From Candidatus Leptovillus affinis (GTDB lineage: Bacteria; Chloroflexota; Anaerolineae; Promineifilales; Promineifilaceae): a stretch of 64,000 nucleotides of DNA. Shown piece by piece: positions 17,108 to 26,745 of the stretch (position 1 is its first letter; each line of letters opens with the position of its first letter). The translations under genes were made by a program, and so were the position numbers. The stretch is taken from positions 372,001 through 436,000 of the forward strand of contig JADIYP010000005.1 in NCBI GenBank assembly GCA_016705235.1, given 5' to 3'. A model generated the notes under the pieces. That model was not told where the DNA came from. It worked only from the letters and a program-made list of their open reading frames with translations, and made no database searches.

Positions 17108-17741
17108 AGTCTTGGTCGCCGAGCCATTTTTGTAGGGGGGTTTCGTTGGGGTGGGTTTGGTGGGCTTCTTGGAATTGGGCGAGGCTGCCGTACCAGTCGA
17201 GGACGGCCGTTTTGTCTATGCGGGTGGGTTTGTCGTGGAGGATGGCGTGGTAGGAGGAGTGGGGCCAGTCGCGGAAGTCGGTGACGAGGTTGTGTTTTTG
17301 GGGGTTGCGGTGGATGTAGGTGATGAGGTTGTAGTAGTAGGCGTCGGTGGTGACGGGGATGCGGCCGAAGGGGTGTTCGAGGAGGGAGCCGGTACGGCCG
17401 TTGGCTTTGTTGTAGGCTTTGGCGTAGGCGTTGCAGAGGTTGCTGAAGGCTTGGCTGGGGTTGGGGGCGGGGGTGGGGGTGGGGGTAGGTAAAACCCCAA
17501 GGGTTTCGGAAACCCTTGGGGTTGGGGGGGCGCTTGGGGTTGGGAGGATGTGGACGAGGAAGTGGAAGTGGTTGGGCAGGAGGCAGTAGGCGTAGGTTGT
17601 GGCCCAGGGGTGGAAGTGGGTGGTGTAGAGTTTGAGGAAGTAGTGGTAGTTTTCTTTGGTGCGGAAGATGGTTTCGCGGTTGTTGCCTCGGTTGTAGATG
17701 TGGTAGATGGTGTTGGGTTGGAGGGGGGCGGGTTTGGTCAT
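17106..17741 (-). CDS. REP-associated tyrosine transposase (RAYT) 2
   Basis: 211-aa Y1/HUH protein, only distantly like the RAYT at 4085. It starts NTIYHIYNRGNNRETIF, has the HUH motif LLPNHFHFLVHI (about residue 54) and a catalytic Tyr in YYYNLITYIHRNPQKHNLV (about residue 140). Between them is a Pro/Thr-rich insert of about 29 residues. Its middle 11 residues (TPRVSETLGVL) are encoded by a 33-nt palindromic repeat at 17491-17523, the same repeat that surrounds the gene. The TAA stop abuts the repeat array. It is the probable mobiliser of the AACCC..GGG repeats in this window. Confidence 0.85.
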   Translation of the reverse strand: MTKPAPLQPNTIYHIYNRGNNRETIFRTKENYHYFLKLYTTHFHPWATTYAYCLLPNHFHFLVHILPTPSAPPTPRVSETLGVLPTPTPTPAPNPSQAFSNLCNAYAKAYNKANGRTGSLLEHPFGRIPVTTDAYYYNLITYIHRNPQKHNLVTDFRDWPHSSYHAILHDKPTRIDKTAVLDWYGSLAQFQEAHQTHPNETPLQKWLGDQD

Positions 17742-17764
17742 GGTTGTTCCTTGGGGGGGGACCC

Positions 17765-17798
17765 AGACCCCAAGGGTTTTTAAAAACCCTTGGGGTCT
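17765..17798. repeat. AGACCCCAAGGGTTTTT hairpin 5' of RAYT 2
   Basis: A perfect 17-nt-arm palindrome with no loop lies between the RAYT start (17741) and the stop of the restriction-modification gene (17809). With the 16756-17107 array it brackets the transposase on both sides. Confidence 0.85.
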
Positions 17799-17808
17799 TG
17801 CGGGGTCG

Positions 17809-18780
17809 CTAGACTTCGCCGTAGTTGTATTTGGTGCTTTGTTCGATGAGGTGGATTTCTTCTGGCGTGAGGTGGAAGAGTTTGTAGACGTGGGCGTTGA
17901 GTTGGGTTTCTTGGGTGATGATTTGGGCGGTTAGTTGTTGGTGTTGGTGTTGGGCGTCGGCGAGATAGAGTTCCCATTCGTGGCGTTCTTTGAGGGGGAT
18001 ATCGCGTTTGAAGACTTTTTTGATTTCGGCGCGGAATTTGACGAAGTTGAGGTCCCACCAGGCGGTGAGGGCATTGTTGAGGGCATGATTTTCTGGGTCC
18101 AGATCGGTTATTATGCGGTGGCGGGTTTCTTCATGGAGTTGGTAACGAGTTTGAGCCGCTTGAGTAATAGTTAAGGCAAGTTTCTCGATTTCATCACGAT
18201 TAAATTCGGCTAATGGGATTGGAACTTCACTCATGTATTGATAAACAAGTCGATAGCGTTCTAAACCAGCACGTATCGAAGGGCAATTGAAATTTGAGAG
18301 AGTAAACCAGGTACCTGGACTTGAAGATAGCATCAAAAACCCATCATTAGAAGGGATAAGATAACCTGTATTATTTAAGAAAATATCTGGTTTTGTAAAT
18401 GAGAAGCGCGGTCTTTTTGTAATATCCGGCCAGGAAATTTTTTGTTCATCGAATGCAGAATAGTAATCTACACTGTCTTGAATCTCGTACCATCTATATG
18501 ATCCGGCCTTTCTTCCAGCCCAATGTTTTTTAGTAGGCCAATCATTGGGTTTTGGTTCTAATTGTTGGCGATAAGTATCTAAATATTGCTTGATAACCGG
18601 ATATTGATCGATGTCAATTCCCCGCCGAGTGAAAATTAAATATTCTCCCTGAAAGGCTTGATACCAGGGACGCAGGTCTGCGCCGCGCAGCATGGGCTTG
18701 ATGATGGCCTGGTTGTTAGGGTCTTCGGTTATAAGACGGTTGCGTGTTGTGTGGTCAATGATAAACGCTTCATTTAAGCC
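17809..18780 (-). CDS. Type IIG restriction-modification enzyme, C-terminal part (target recognition), frameshifted
   Basis: This is the continuation, in the next frame, of the gene at 18774-21812. Read upstream from 18693, the frame gives GLNEAFIIDHTTRNRLI and then KPMLRGADLRPWY, the conserved linker of Eco57I/TaqI-type enzymes between methyltransferase and specificity domains. The rest is a target recognition domain (residues WAGRKAGSYRWYEIQDSVDY, then PGTWFTLSNFNCPSI) and a helical C-terminus. An internal ATG at 18693 should not be taken as a separate start. Its stop (17809-17811) is 11 bp from a RAYT palindrome. Confidence 0.8.
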   Translation of the reverse strand, partial: GLNEAFIIDHTTRNRLITEDPNNQAIIKPMLRGADLRPWYQAFQGEYLIFTRRGIDIDQYPVIKQYLDTYRQQLEPKPNDWPTKKHWAGRKAGSYRWYEIQDSVDYYSAFDEQKISWPDITKRPRFSFTKPDIFLNNTGYLIPSNDGFLMLSSSPGTWFTLSNFNCPSIRAGLERYRLVYQYMSEVPIPLAEFNRDEIEKLALTITQAAQTRYQLHEETRHRIITDLDPENHALNNALTAWWDLNFVKFRAEIKKVFKRDIPLKERHEWELYLADAQHQHQQLTAQIITQETQLNAHVYKLFHLTPEEIHLIEQSTKYNYGEV

Positions 18781-21700
18781 TGTTTTACACCATAATAAAT
18801 TTTTCCATTGACTACATTTTCGAGTGACTCTCCTTGCGCCAAGATTTTATCAAATAACTTGCGCTTAGTATCGTCTAGCTGCCAGCCGCTATCTGTTTGA
18901 TTATGGATAGTTACAGTTTGCAACTTCTCTACAAGTCTTTGGCTAAAATTTTCCAGTCCCTCGCCGCGATTAAATGAGGCTGTATTGGCTATATGGTCAT
19001 CAGGTGGCGTGCTGTGCTGCACGACATGGATAGCAGGGTATAAATCTGCCGCATCGGCAAAGACCCGATTGTCACCGAGGTCAATTATCTTCTCAATGGT
19101 AGTGTTTTGGCGCAGATAGGCGCGCAAGGCGGTGGCATAATTGGCGCGGAGCCAGCTATTACTACTAATGTAGGCATTTAAGCCGCCTTCCTTTAGCGTA
19201 GTAATGCCCTGAGCGAAGAAATATACAAATAAATCGGCGGTTCCGGCGTACACATTGGCAAAGTGTTGGCTAAAGAAGGGCTTTAGCGGCGTTAGCTGCT
19301 CCTGACGCACATAAGGCGGGTTGCCAATGACGGCATCAAACCCGGCGGCGGCGTGGCGGGAACGGCCGTATTCGTCGAAGAACACTTCGGGGAAGGCCAG
19401 TTCCCAATGGAAGTAGTCGAGATCGGGGTTGGTCTGGCGGTTGGCGGCGGGGTGGGCTAAAAATTGGGCGGTTTGGGCGTCGGTTAGCAGGTTTTCGCGC
19501 CCTTGCAGGCGGTCGGCCAGGGCGCGGTAGGCTTCGGGGGTCATGTCGTTGCCAAAGTAGGCGCTTACCCACAGGTCGGCCAGCGTTTGCCAGCGGGCGA
19601 CGTGGGTTTGTTGGATGTTTTGCCAGGCGATTTCTTTGGCGTGGACGGTTTCGATGTCGTCGCTGGGCAGTCGTTCGATGGTCATTACGTCGGCTACGGC
19701 GCGGTTGATGTCGCGGGTGAAGGCGGATTCGTCGAAGAGGGGGTGTTGGGCGTCCGGGGGAGACCCTAAGGGTTTGGGAAACCCTTGGGGTCTGGGCGGG
19801 CGGGATAAATCGTCGAGCCAGGCGCCGATGAGGCTGTCGCCGTGGCGCAGGTGGTGGTCGAGGAAGGATAGGGGCTTGTCGGCGGCGGCCGTTTTGAGCC
19901 ACAGGGAGAGTTTGGCCAGTTCTACGGCCATTGGGTTCTTGTCTACGCCGTAGATGCAGGCTTCGACGACGCGCCGTTTCCAGTAGAGCAGGTCGGATTC
20001 GGCCGTGGGGGCGGCAATGGGGCTGTTCTGGGAGTATGGGCCTGTTTGGGCGGGGGATGCCTGGACATAATCGTCGGTGGCCAGGGCGCGGGCGAGGTAA
20101 TGGGTGGCTTCGACGAGGAAATGGCCGGATCCCATGGCCGGATCGAGGACGTTGAGGCGCAAAATTTCGGCGATGAAGCGTTCCGCGCTCTGCCGCTGGC
20201 GTTCGGCGTCGTTGAGGGAGCCGGTGTGGCGCGTTTGGGCCTTTACCCGTTCGCGGGCTTGCTCTACCAGCGGCCCCAGGGTGTTTTCGACGATGTATTC
20301 TACGATGTAATCGGGGGTGTAGTAGGAGCCGGTGGCCTTGCGCTCCCCTTTGTCGTTGGTTAGATAGAGGTCGCCGGGCTGTCGGCGGTCGGCAAAGGTC
20401 TTGGCTTTGCCTTTTTGGCTGATGGGGACCCAGGTTTCCACGCCGCTTTTGCTGATGGTGACCATTTCTTCGTCGGCGATGGCGACTTTGTATTCCAACA
20501 TGCCTTCGTAGATGGAGCCTAGCTGGCGCACGTCGAGGGTGCGGTAATCGACGGCCTGATAGGCGGGTTTGCCGCCGTCTTGCAGGATGCGCCGGTAGGC
20601 AAGATAGTCGATGGCTCTGGCGAGGAAACGATCGCCGACGAAGTGCTGCTCTAAAAAGGGGTGTTGGGCGGCGTCGAACAGGCCGCCATTGTAGCGGGGC
20701 ACGCTTAGGTCGGCGTTTAGCTGTGGGTCGCTGCCGCTGATGAGGCGGAATAGTTCGCCGAGGCGGTTCCAGTAGCGTTTGCCGGTGGTTGGCTGGGTTT
20801 CCAGGGTGTTGCGGCTGTTGTTGATGCTTTGGGCTAGCTGCTGCAAGCTGTAGTGGTCTTTGTAGGCGGGGTTGTGCATGGGCAGCAGGGCGCGGCTTTC
20901 GCCGTAGATGAGAAAGAGCAGGCGGTAGAGCAGGTAGAGGCTGTTTTGGTACACTTGCAGGCGTTGGGCGGGGTTGGTTTTGTCTAGTGTGGCGTCGCCG
21001 GCAAAAAAGCCGATGATGAGCTGCTCCAGGGAGCGGTAGGCGTTGTCGCGCAGGTTGGTTTCTAGCTCGATGGCGTAGGCGCGGCTGTCTTTGAGGGCGT
21101 CGTTGAGGAAGGTACGGCCGTGGGCGTCGGGGCGGAAGGCGGTCTGGTTGAAGAAGAGCCAGAAGTAGGCGATGACGGCCGTGGCGGCGGTGTCGTTGGG
21201 GGCGTTTAGGGCGGCCAGGAGGTCGATCTCGAAGTATGTTTCCAGGGTGCGGGAGGATGATTTGTGCAGCAGGCGCCAGAAACGGCCGTTGCTGAGGATG
21301 CCCCATTCTAAACCGGTGAGGGTGAGGTAGGTGTCGATTTGGTACATGGGGTTTTGGTCGTCGAAGATGGGTTTGGCGCCGGTTTTTTTGCTGAGGTTGA
21401 CTTCCCACTGCTTGACTTCGCCGATGGCGAGGGCGTGTTGGGCGTAGAGGGGGGTGTTTTGGTGGGATACGGCCGTTTGCCGGGCTTCTTCGTCGGGGAA
21501 GAAGGCGTAGTCGGGCTTTTTGGTGCTGTTTTTTAGGCCGGGGATGGCGGCTTGCACTTCCCAGATGTGTCCGAGGCGTTCAAAGATGGGTTTGAACCAG
21601 TTTTCTTCGAGTTGGGCCTCTTTGTAGTCGGTTAATTGGGCTTGTTCTTGGGTGTAGCGGGCGCGGAGCCAGTTTAGGAGGGGGCGGGCTTGGGTGACGG

Positions 21701-21812
21701 CCGTTTGCCAGGTTGGGGTGTGGCGTAGGATGTCGTCCAGGTAGTGGTCGGAGAAGAGGGATTGGTTGTTGTGGGAGGTGAGGGGGAGGGGTATTTGGGA
21801 TGGGTTGGGCAT
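18774..21812 (-). CDS. Type IIG restriction-modification enzyme (nuclease plus adenine methyltransferase part)
   Basis: 1012 aa before a premature stop. The N-terminus has a PD-(D/E)XK nuclease core (PDYAFFP, then ALAIGEVKQW, about residues 97-135). Next come a helical linker, methyltransferase motif I DPAMGSGHFLV (about residue 563) and motif IV NPPYVRQEQ (about 830), the N6-adenine type. The frame ends at YYGVKQA, where relatives continue with a T-G-L-N-E motif. Adding one T to the TTTT at 18783-18786 restores it to the 17809-18780 frame. An 11-residue segment (RPQGFPKPLGS) is encoded by a 33-nt palindromic repeat (19761-19793). Confidence 0.85.
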   Translation of the reverse strand: MPNPSQIPLPLTSHNNQSLFSDHYLDDILRHTPTWQTAVTQARPLLNWLRARYTQEQAQLTDYKEAQLEENWFKPIFERLGHIWEVQAAIPGLKNSTKKPDYAFFPDEEARQTAVSHQNTPLYAQHALAIGEVKQWEVNLSKKTGAKPIFDDQNPMYQIDTYLTLTGLEWGILSNGRFWRLLHKSSSRTLETYFEIDLLAALNAPNDTAATAVIAYFWLFFNQTAFRPDAHGRTFLNDALKDSRAYAIELETNLRDNAYRSLEQLIIGFFAGDATLDKTNPAQRLQVYQNSLYLLYRLLFLIYGESRALLPMHNPAYKDHYSLQQLAQSINNSRNTLETQPTTGKRYWNRLGELFRLISGSDPQLNADLSVPRYNGGLFDAAQHPFLEQHFVGDRFLARAIDYLAYRRILQDGGKPAYQAVDYRTLDVRQLGSIYEGMLEYKVAIADEEMVTISKSGVETWVPISQKGKAKTFADRRQPGDLYLTNDKGERKATGSYYTPDYIVEYIVENTLGPLVEQARERVKAQTRHTGSLNDAERQRQSAERFIAEILRLNVLDPAMGSGHFLVEATHYLARALATDDYVQASPAQTGPYSQNSPIAAPTAESDLLYWKRRVVEACIYGVDKNPMAVELAKLSLWLKTAAADKPLSFLDHHLRHGDSLIGAWLDDLSRPPRPQGFPKPLGSPPDAQHPLFDESAFTRDINRAVADVMTIERLPSDDIETVHAKEIAWQNIQQTHVARWQTLADLWVSAYFGNDMTPEAYRALADRLQGRENLLTDAQTAQFLAHPAANRQTNPDLDYFHWELAFPEVFFDEYGRSRHAAAGFDAVIGNPPYVRQEQLTPLKPFFSQHFANVYAGTADLFVYFFAQGITTLKEGGLNAYISSNSWLRANYATALRAYLRQNTTIEKIIDLGDNRVFADAADLYPAIHVVQHSTPPDDHIANTASFNRGEGLENFSQRLVEKLQTVTIHNQTDSGWQLDDTKRKLFDKILAQGESLENVVNGKIYYGVKQA

Positions 21813-21837
21813 GGGTGGCGCTCCTGGTAATTGTTAA

Positions 21838-21897
21838 GACCCTAAGGGTTTGGGAAGACCCGGGAAGACCCTAAGGGTTTAAGAAAACCCTTAGGGT

Positions 21898-21900
<3 letters not shown>
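21838..21900. repeat. GACCCTAAGGGTTT repeat cluster
   Basis: Two direct copies and one inverted copy of the GACCCTAAGGG core lie between the restriction-modification gene start and rlmN. The final GGGTCTA contributes the TAG stop of rlmN (21898-21900). Confidence 0.8.
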
Positions 21901-22941
<1,041 letters not shown>

Positions 22942-22997
22942 GGGAGAAATTGTAGCCAGGGTGGGGGGATTGGCAAATTAGATTGGCAAATTGTTAA

Positions 22998-23050
22998 GAC
23001 CCTAAGGGTTTAGGAAAACCCTTAGGGTCGGGAGGTAACCCTTAGGGTCT
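22998..23050. repeat. GACCCTAAGGG repeats at the 3' end of the PLP gene
   Basis: An inverted pair (22998-23029) plus a further half copy AACCCTTAGGGTCT (23037-23050). The half copy contains the TAA stop codon of the PLP enzyme (23042-23044). Confidence 0.8.
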
Positions 23051-24178
23051 GAGGATTTGATTCAGCGCTTGGTTTAAGTCGTCGATCAGGTCGGCGGGGT
23101 GTTCCAGGCCGATGGAGAGGCGCAGGAGATTGGGCGGGGTGAGGGTTCCGGGGGCTTCGATGGAGGCGCGGTGTTCGATGAGGCTGTGGGTTCCGCCAAA
23201 ACTGGTGGCGCGGGTGAAGAGTTTGACGTTGGCGGCGACGGTCATGGCCGTGTCGGCGTCGCCGCGCACGAGGATGGAGAGCAGTCCGCCGCCGCCGGCC
23301 ATCTGGCGCACGGCCGTGGCAAAGGCTTCGTGCGTGGGCAGGCCGGGATACAGCACCGCTTCGACGGCCGGATGCTCGGCCAGGAACTCGGCGACGTGTT
23401 GGGCGTGGCTGGATTGGGCGCGCACGCGGATGGGCAGGGTTTGGATGCCGCGCAGCGTGAGCCAACAGTCGAAGGGGGAGGGGACTGCGCCGCCAATGTG
23501 TTGGATGAGGCGGATTTGTTGGAACAGGGGCGTCTCTTCGCGGGTAATGAGGACGCCGCCGAGCACGTCGCTGTGGCCGCCCAGGTATTTGGTGCTGGCG
23601 TGGATGACGAGATCGGCGGATTGGAGGAACGGCCGTTGCAAAACCGGCGTGGGAATGGTGTTGTCTACGATGACGGTCGCGCCGACGGCATGAGCCAGCT
23701 CGGTTACGGCGCGGATGTCGGTGATTTTTAGCTGCGGATTGGACGGCGTTTCCACGATGACCAGCTTTGTTTCCGGCCGCAGGGCGGCGCGTAGGGCGTC
23801 TGTGTTGGTCATGTCGATGAAGGAGACGGTTAATCCCCAGGGAACGAAGATTTCGCGCAGCATACGCTGGATGCCGAAGTACATATCGCCCGGAGCGATG
23901 ACATGATCGCCCGGTTTGAGGGCCTGGAGCAGCGACATCATGGCTACGGAGCCGGAGGCGAAGGCTGCGGCGGCCGTTCCGCCTTCCAGGGCGGCGATGG
24001 ATGCCTCTAAGGCGGCGCGGTTGGGGTTGCCACTGCGGGTGTAGTCGTAACCGTGGGGGTAACGGCCGTCGGCTTCGCGTTCAAATGTGGTTGAGAGGTG
24101 GATGGGCGGGGTGACTGCGCCGGTGGCGGGGTCGATGGGTTGTCCTTCGTGGATGGCGAGGGTTTCGATATGGTTCAT
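23042..24178 (-). CDS. Cystathionine gamma-synthase/lyase-family PLP enzyme
   Basis: 378-aa Cys/Met-metabolism PLP-dependent enzyme (fold type I). It has YTRSGNPNRAALE near the N-terminus, the PLP-binding Asp in VIVDNTIPTPV, the Schiff-base lysine in HASTKYLGGHSDV (about residue 196), and SLGG-like phosphate contacts near the C-terminus. Cystathionine gamma-synthase, gamma-lyase and methionine gamma-lyase cannot be separated here. AAGGAA lies before the ATG. Its last codons (AGA CCC TAA) lie inside a palindromic repeat. Confidence 0.85.
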   Translation of the reverse strand: MNHIETLAIHEGQPIDPATGAVTPPIHLSTTFEREADGRYPHGYDYTRSGNPNRAALEASIAALEGGTAAAAFASGSVAMMSLLQALKPGDHVIAPGDMYFGIQRMLREIFVPWGLTVSFIDMTNTDALRAALRPETKLVIVETPSNPQLKITDIRAVTELAHAVGATVIVDNTIPTPVLQRPFLQSADLVIHASTKYLGGHSDVLGGVLITREETPLFQQIRLIQHIGGAVPSPFDCWLTLRGIQTLPIRVRAQSSHAQHVAEFLAEHPAVEAVLYPGLPTHEAFATAVRQMAGGGGLLSILVRGDADTAMTVAANVKLFTRATSFGGTHSLIEHRASIEAPGTLTPPNLLRLSIGLEHPADLIDDLNQALNQILRP

Positions 24179-24204
24179 GTTGGGTTCCTTTCTGGTAATT
24201 CTTA

Positions 24205-24575
24205 GACCCTAAGGGTTTGGTAACGTGTAAGACCCTAAGGGTTTGGTAATGTGTGATTTGCTTGTGCGGTGTTAAACCCTTAGGGTCTTGGTGGTGGTGG
24301 GTAGACCCTAAGGGTTTGGTAATGTGTGGGGTGTTAAACCCTTAGGGTCTTGGTGGTGGTGGTGTTAGACCCTAAGGGTTTGGTAACGAGTGATTTGTTT
24401 GTGCGCTGTTAAACCCTTAGGGTCTTGGTGGTGGTGGTGTTAGACCCTAAGGGTTTGGTAATGAGTGATTTGCTTGTGCGCTGTTAAACCCTTAGGGTCT
24501 TGGTGGTGGTGGTGTTAGACCCTAAGGGTTTGGTAATGAGTGATTTGCTTGTGCGCTGTTAAACCCTTAGGGTCT
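24205..24575. repeat. Array of GACCCTAAGGGTTTGGTAA units in a divergent promoter region
   Basis: Six direct cores (24205, 24231, 24304, 24368, 24443, 24518) each pair with a downstream inverted TTAAACCCTTAGGGTC, except the first. The last three units have an exact 75-nt period. Loops are GGTAATGAGTGATTTGCTT-like. The array fills the gap between the divergent PLP-enzyme and dus genes, so any promoter for the PLP gene must lie within or beside it. Confidence 0.9.
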
Positions 24576-24692
24576 GGGCGCTGTTTTCGGTAATATTACC
24601 TGGAAACGGACAATTGATCATTCTCGATTCGGTCATTGTCTCTGGGCAAGGCGGGGGAAACGGCCGTTGCCCCCCGATTGGCCTTTTTCCGC

Positions 24693-24698
24693 TACAAT
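24693..24698 (+). promoter_or_regulatory. -10 box of leaderless dus gene
   Basis: TACAAT ends 7 nt before the ATG at 24706 and no Shine-Dalgarno is present, which implies a leaderless mRNA. There is no good -35 at 16-18 nt. Confidence 0.5.
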
Positions 24699-24705
24699 TG
24701 GCCGC

Positions 24706-25656
24706 ATGATGGGTGAACCGAATTTTTATGTGGGCAGTGTGCCGGTGTTTGGCGACGTGATTTTAGCGCCGATGGCCGGGTATTCGGATGTGCCGTACCG
24801 GGCGTTGTGCCGCGCGTATGGTTCGGCGATGCATTATACGGAGTTTGTGCCGGTGGAGGCGTTGTTGGGGCGGCGGGTGCATCCTCGTTTTGGGCGGCGA
24901 TTGGATAAGCAGGTGGGGGAACGGCCGTTTGTCATTCAGCTATTTGGGAATGATGCACAAAAGCTCCTGCGGGCGGCGCAGCGCATGGAACAAGCCTGGG
25001 AACCAGACATTATCGACGTGAATATGGGCTGTTCGACGCGCAAGGTGAGCGGGCGCGGCGCAGGCGCGGGCATGATGCCCCAGCCGGAACTGGTGGCCGA
25101 GACGTTTCGTTTGCTATCGACGCATCTTTCTGTGCCGGTGAGCGGCAAAATTCGCCTGGGTTGGGATGAGGACCAGAAAAATTACCGGGAGATCGCCCGG
25201 ATTATGGTGGATAATGGCGCGGCGTTGATTGCTATGCACGGCCGTACCAAAGTGCAAAAGTATGGCGGGCAAGCAGACTGGGAAGCTATCGCCAATTTGC
25301 GCCAATTGGTGGATGTGCCGGTTATTGGCAACGGCGATGTGCAGTCTCCGGCCGATATTGACCGCATGAAGGCGCAAACAGGCTGCGACGCGGTGATGGT
25401 GGGGCGGGCGGCCATTGGCAATCCCTGGATTTTTGCCCGTCAGGACAAATCAACGCTGGCTTTGACCGATATTGTGGCCGCACTGCGCCTCCATGCGGGC
25501 GAAATGCTGGCTTATTACGGCGAGCGGGATGGGCTGCTCCTGTTTCGCAAGCATCTCAAGCAGTATTTGGGCGATGATGGGGCAGCGGCGGCCTGGATAC
25601 CGGCGTTGTTGGCGGCGGATACGGCCGTGGAGTTCTTTGCCCGGCTGGAAGATTAG
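24706..25656 (+). CDS. dusB: tRNA-dihydrouridine synthase (DusB-like)
   Basis: 316-aa FMN-dependent enzyme reducing uridines in tRNA. It has ILAPMAGYSDVPYRALCR at the N-terminus, IIDVNMGCSTRKVSGRGAG (about residue 104) with the catalytic Cys, HGRTKVQKYGG (about 179) and GNGDVQSPAD plus VGRAAIGNPWIF for FMN phosphate binding. The usual Pro after the catalytic Cys is Ser here. It uses the ATG at 24706 (or 24709); a TTG at 24667 in frame is before the presumed promoter box. A heptamer-repeat hairpin follows immediately. Confidence 0.88.
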   Translation: MMGEPNFYVGSVPVFGDVILAPMAGYSDVPYRALCRAYGSAMHYTEFVPVEALLGRRVHPRFGRRLDKQVGERPFVIQLFGNDAQKLLRAAQRMEQAWEPDIIDVNMGCSTRKVSGRGAGAGMMPQPELVAETFRLLSTHLSVPVSGKIRLGWDEDQKNYREIARIMVDNGAALIAMHGRTKVQKYGGQADWEAIANLRQLVDVPVIGNGDVQSPADIDRMKAQTGCDAVMVGRAAIGNPWIFARQDKSTLALTDIVAALRLHAGEMLAYYGERDGLLLFRKHLKQYLGDDGAAAAWIPALLAADTAVEFFARLED

Positions 25657-25731
25657 CGATTAGCGATTTACGATTTGCGATTTGCCAAATGCAATCGCAA
25701 ATCGTAAATCGCAAATCGCAAATCGCCTCAA
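25652..25731. repeat. Short-tandem-repeat hairpin (GCGATTT heptamers)
   Basis: Direct heptamers GATTAGC, GATTTAC and GATTTGC, then after a short turn the complementary AAATCGC/AAATCGT heptamers. They form a stem of about 35 bp between the convergent dus and amylase genes, probably serving both as terminator. Confidence 0.8.
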
Positions 25732-26745
25732 TCAGTCCGTTTTCCTGATGAGTAACAGCCAGAGGCCGATCCCGGCGGTGAGCAGGATGAGCAGGAGGGG
25801 AATGAAGGAGGAAGGTCTGGCGGCGTTGATGGTGGAGAGGGAAACGGCCGTTGGCGCTTCTCCATCCACCGTGCCCACCACAAAAGGCGTGCCAGTTAAA
25901 TCGGTTAAAGCCGGGGTTGTGATGGCGGTTGCCGTGAAAGTGACCGTGTTGACGGCCGTGTCTACTGTGAAGTCTGAAACCGGCTCCCATAACCCGGCGC
26001 CGGTGTAATAAAACAGCCCGTGCGCCTGTTCGCTTGTCTCGTTGGTGTATGTCACGACGATGGTCAGGGCATCTACGCCTGTTGCATTGGAGAGATGGAC
26101 GTCTACGTAGGGCGAATAATTACCGCTGGAATTGGGCACGTTGTCTAGTTGCGCCAGCGTTAGCACCGGTTCGCCCAGCCCCATTTTAGTTACATGCAAT
26201 ACGCCCGGCAGTGTGATGGTCTGCGGGCCGATGCCGGTTTGCGTCGTCACAATGCTGCTGATGACGCTGTTGTTGCCCACAAACACAGTCGCGGCATCGC
26301 TGTAAACCACGCCGCTGGGCGCGGTGATGCTGGCCTGAATGACGGCCACGTCACCAGTGGCGGGGGCGTTGTAAGTGGCCGTGGCTGTGCCGGCTGCGTT
26401 GGTAACGGCCGTGGCGTCCACCGTCCCACCGCCGCTGATCACGGCAAAGTTCACCGTCACTCCGGCGGGCAGGGTTTGCCCGGCTGTGTCGCGCACCACA
26501 GCGGCGATGGTTGTGCTGCCATTGGTCGCTACCTGGCTTGCCGCCGCGTTGACGGCCGTTGAAACGGGCGGCAAAGAAGTGGTTGCGTCGCTTGTGTTGG
26601 GGTTGTCGAACGCAGGCACCAGCAGCGCTGCTAACCCGGCCAGATTGTTCACCGTCAGGCTGCCGCCGCCGATGGTCCAATCCGCGCCGCCATTTAGCAC
26701 ATCTTCTAACGTGCCGGCGCAGGCTGCCGGTAGATTTGTCAGCGT
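25732..26745 (-). CDS. GH13 amylase gene, C-terminal part: Ig-like domain and membrane anchor (frameshifted)
   Basis: Third segment of the amylase gene. The frame reads VTLTNLPA near 26745, directly continuing FTRGTSTQ of the preceding segment if one A is added to AAA at about 26750. It contains a bacterial Ig-like (Big) domain (TAVNAAASQVATNGSTTIAAV, then DTAGQTLPAGVTV), a second beta-rich domain, and a C-terminal hydrophobic helix LLLILLTAGIGLWLLL with RKTD at the end. The enzyme is therefore exported and held in the membrane by its C-terminus. Confidence 0.75.
   Translation of the reverse strand, partial: TLTNLPAACAGTLEDVLNGGADWTIGGGSLTVNNLAGLAALLVPAFDNPNTSDATTSLPPVSTAVNAAASQVATNGSTTIAAVVRDTAGQTLPAGVTVNFAVISGGGTVDATAVTNAAGTATATYNAPATGDVAVIQASITAPSGVVYSDAATVFVGNNSVISSIVTTQTGIGPQTITLPGVLHVTKMGLGEPVLTLAQLDNVPNSSGNYSPYVDVHLSNATGVDALTIVVTYTNETSEQAHGLFYYTGAGLWEPVSDFTVDTAVNTVTFTATAITTPALTDLTGTPFVVGTVDGEAPTAVSLSTINAARPSSFIPLLLILLTAGIGLWLLLIRKTD

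Noticed and set aside
17809..18693. Separate specificity-subunit gene starting at an internal ATG
   Set aside because: The frame is open and conserved upstream of that ATG into the linker motif of a type IIG enzyme, so it is the frameshifted 3' part of one gene.
19336..21408. 690-codon open frame overlapping the type IIG gene in another frame
   Set aside because: Extreme Arg/Pro/His content and no domain; the other frame carries the nuclease and methyltransferase motifs.
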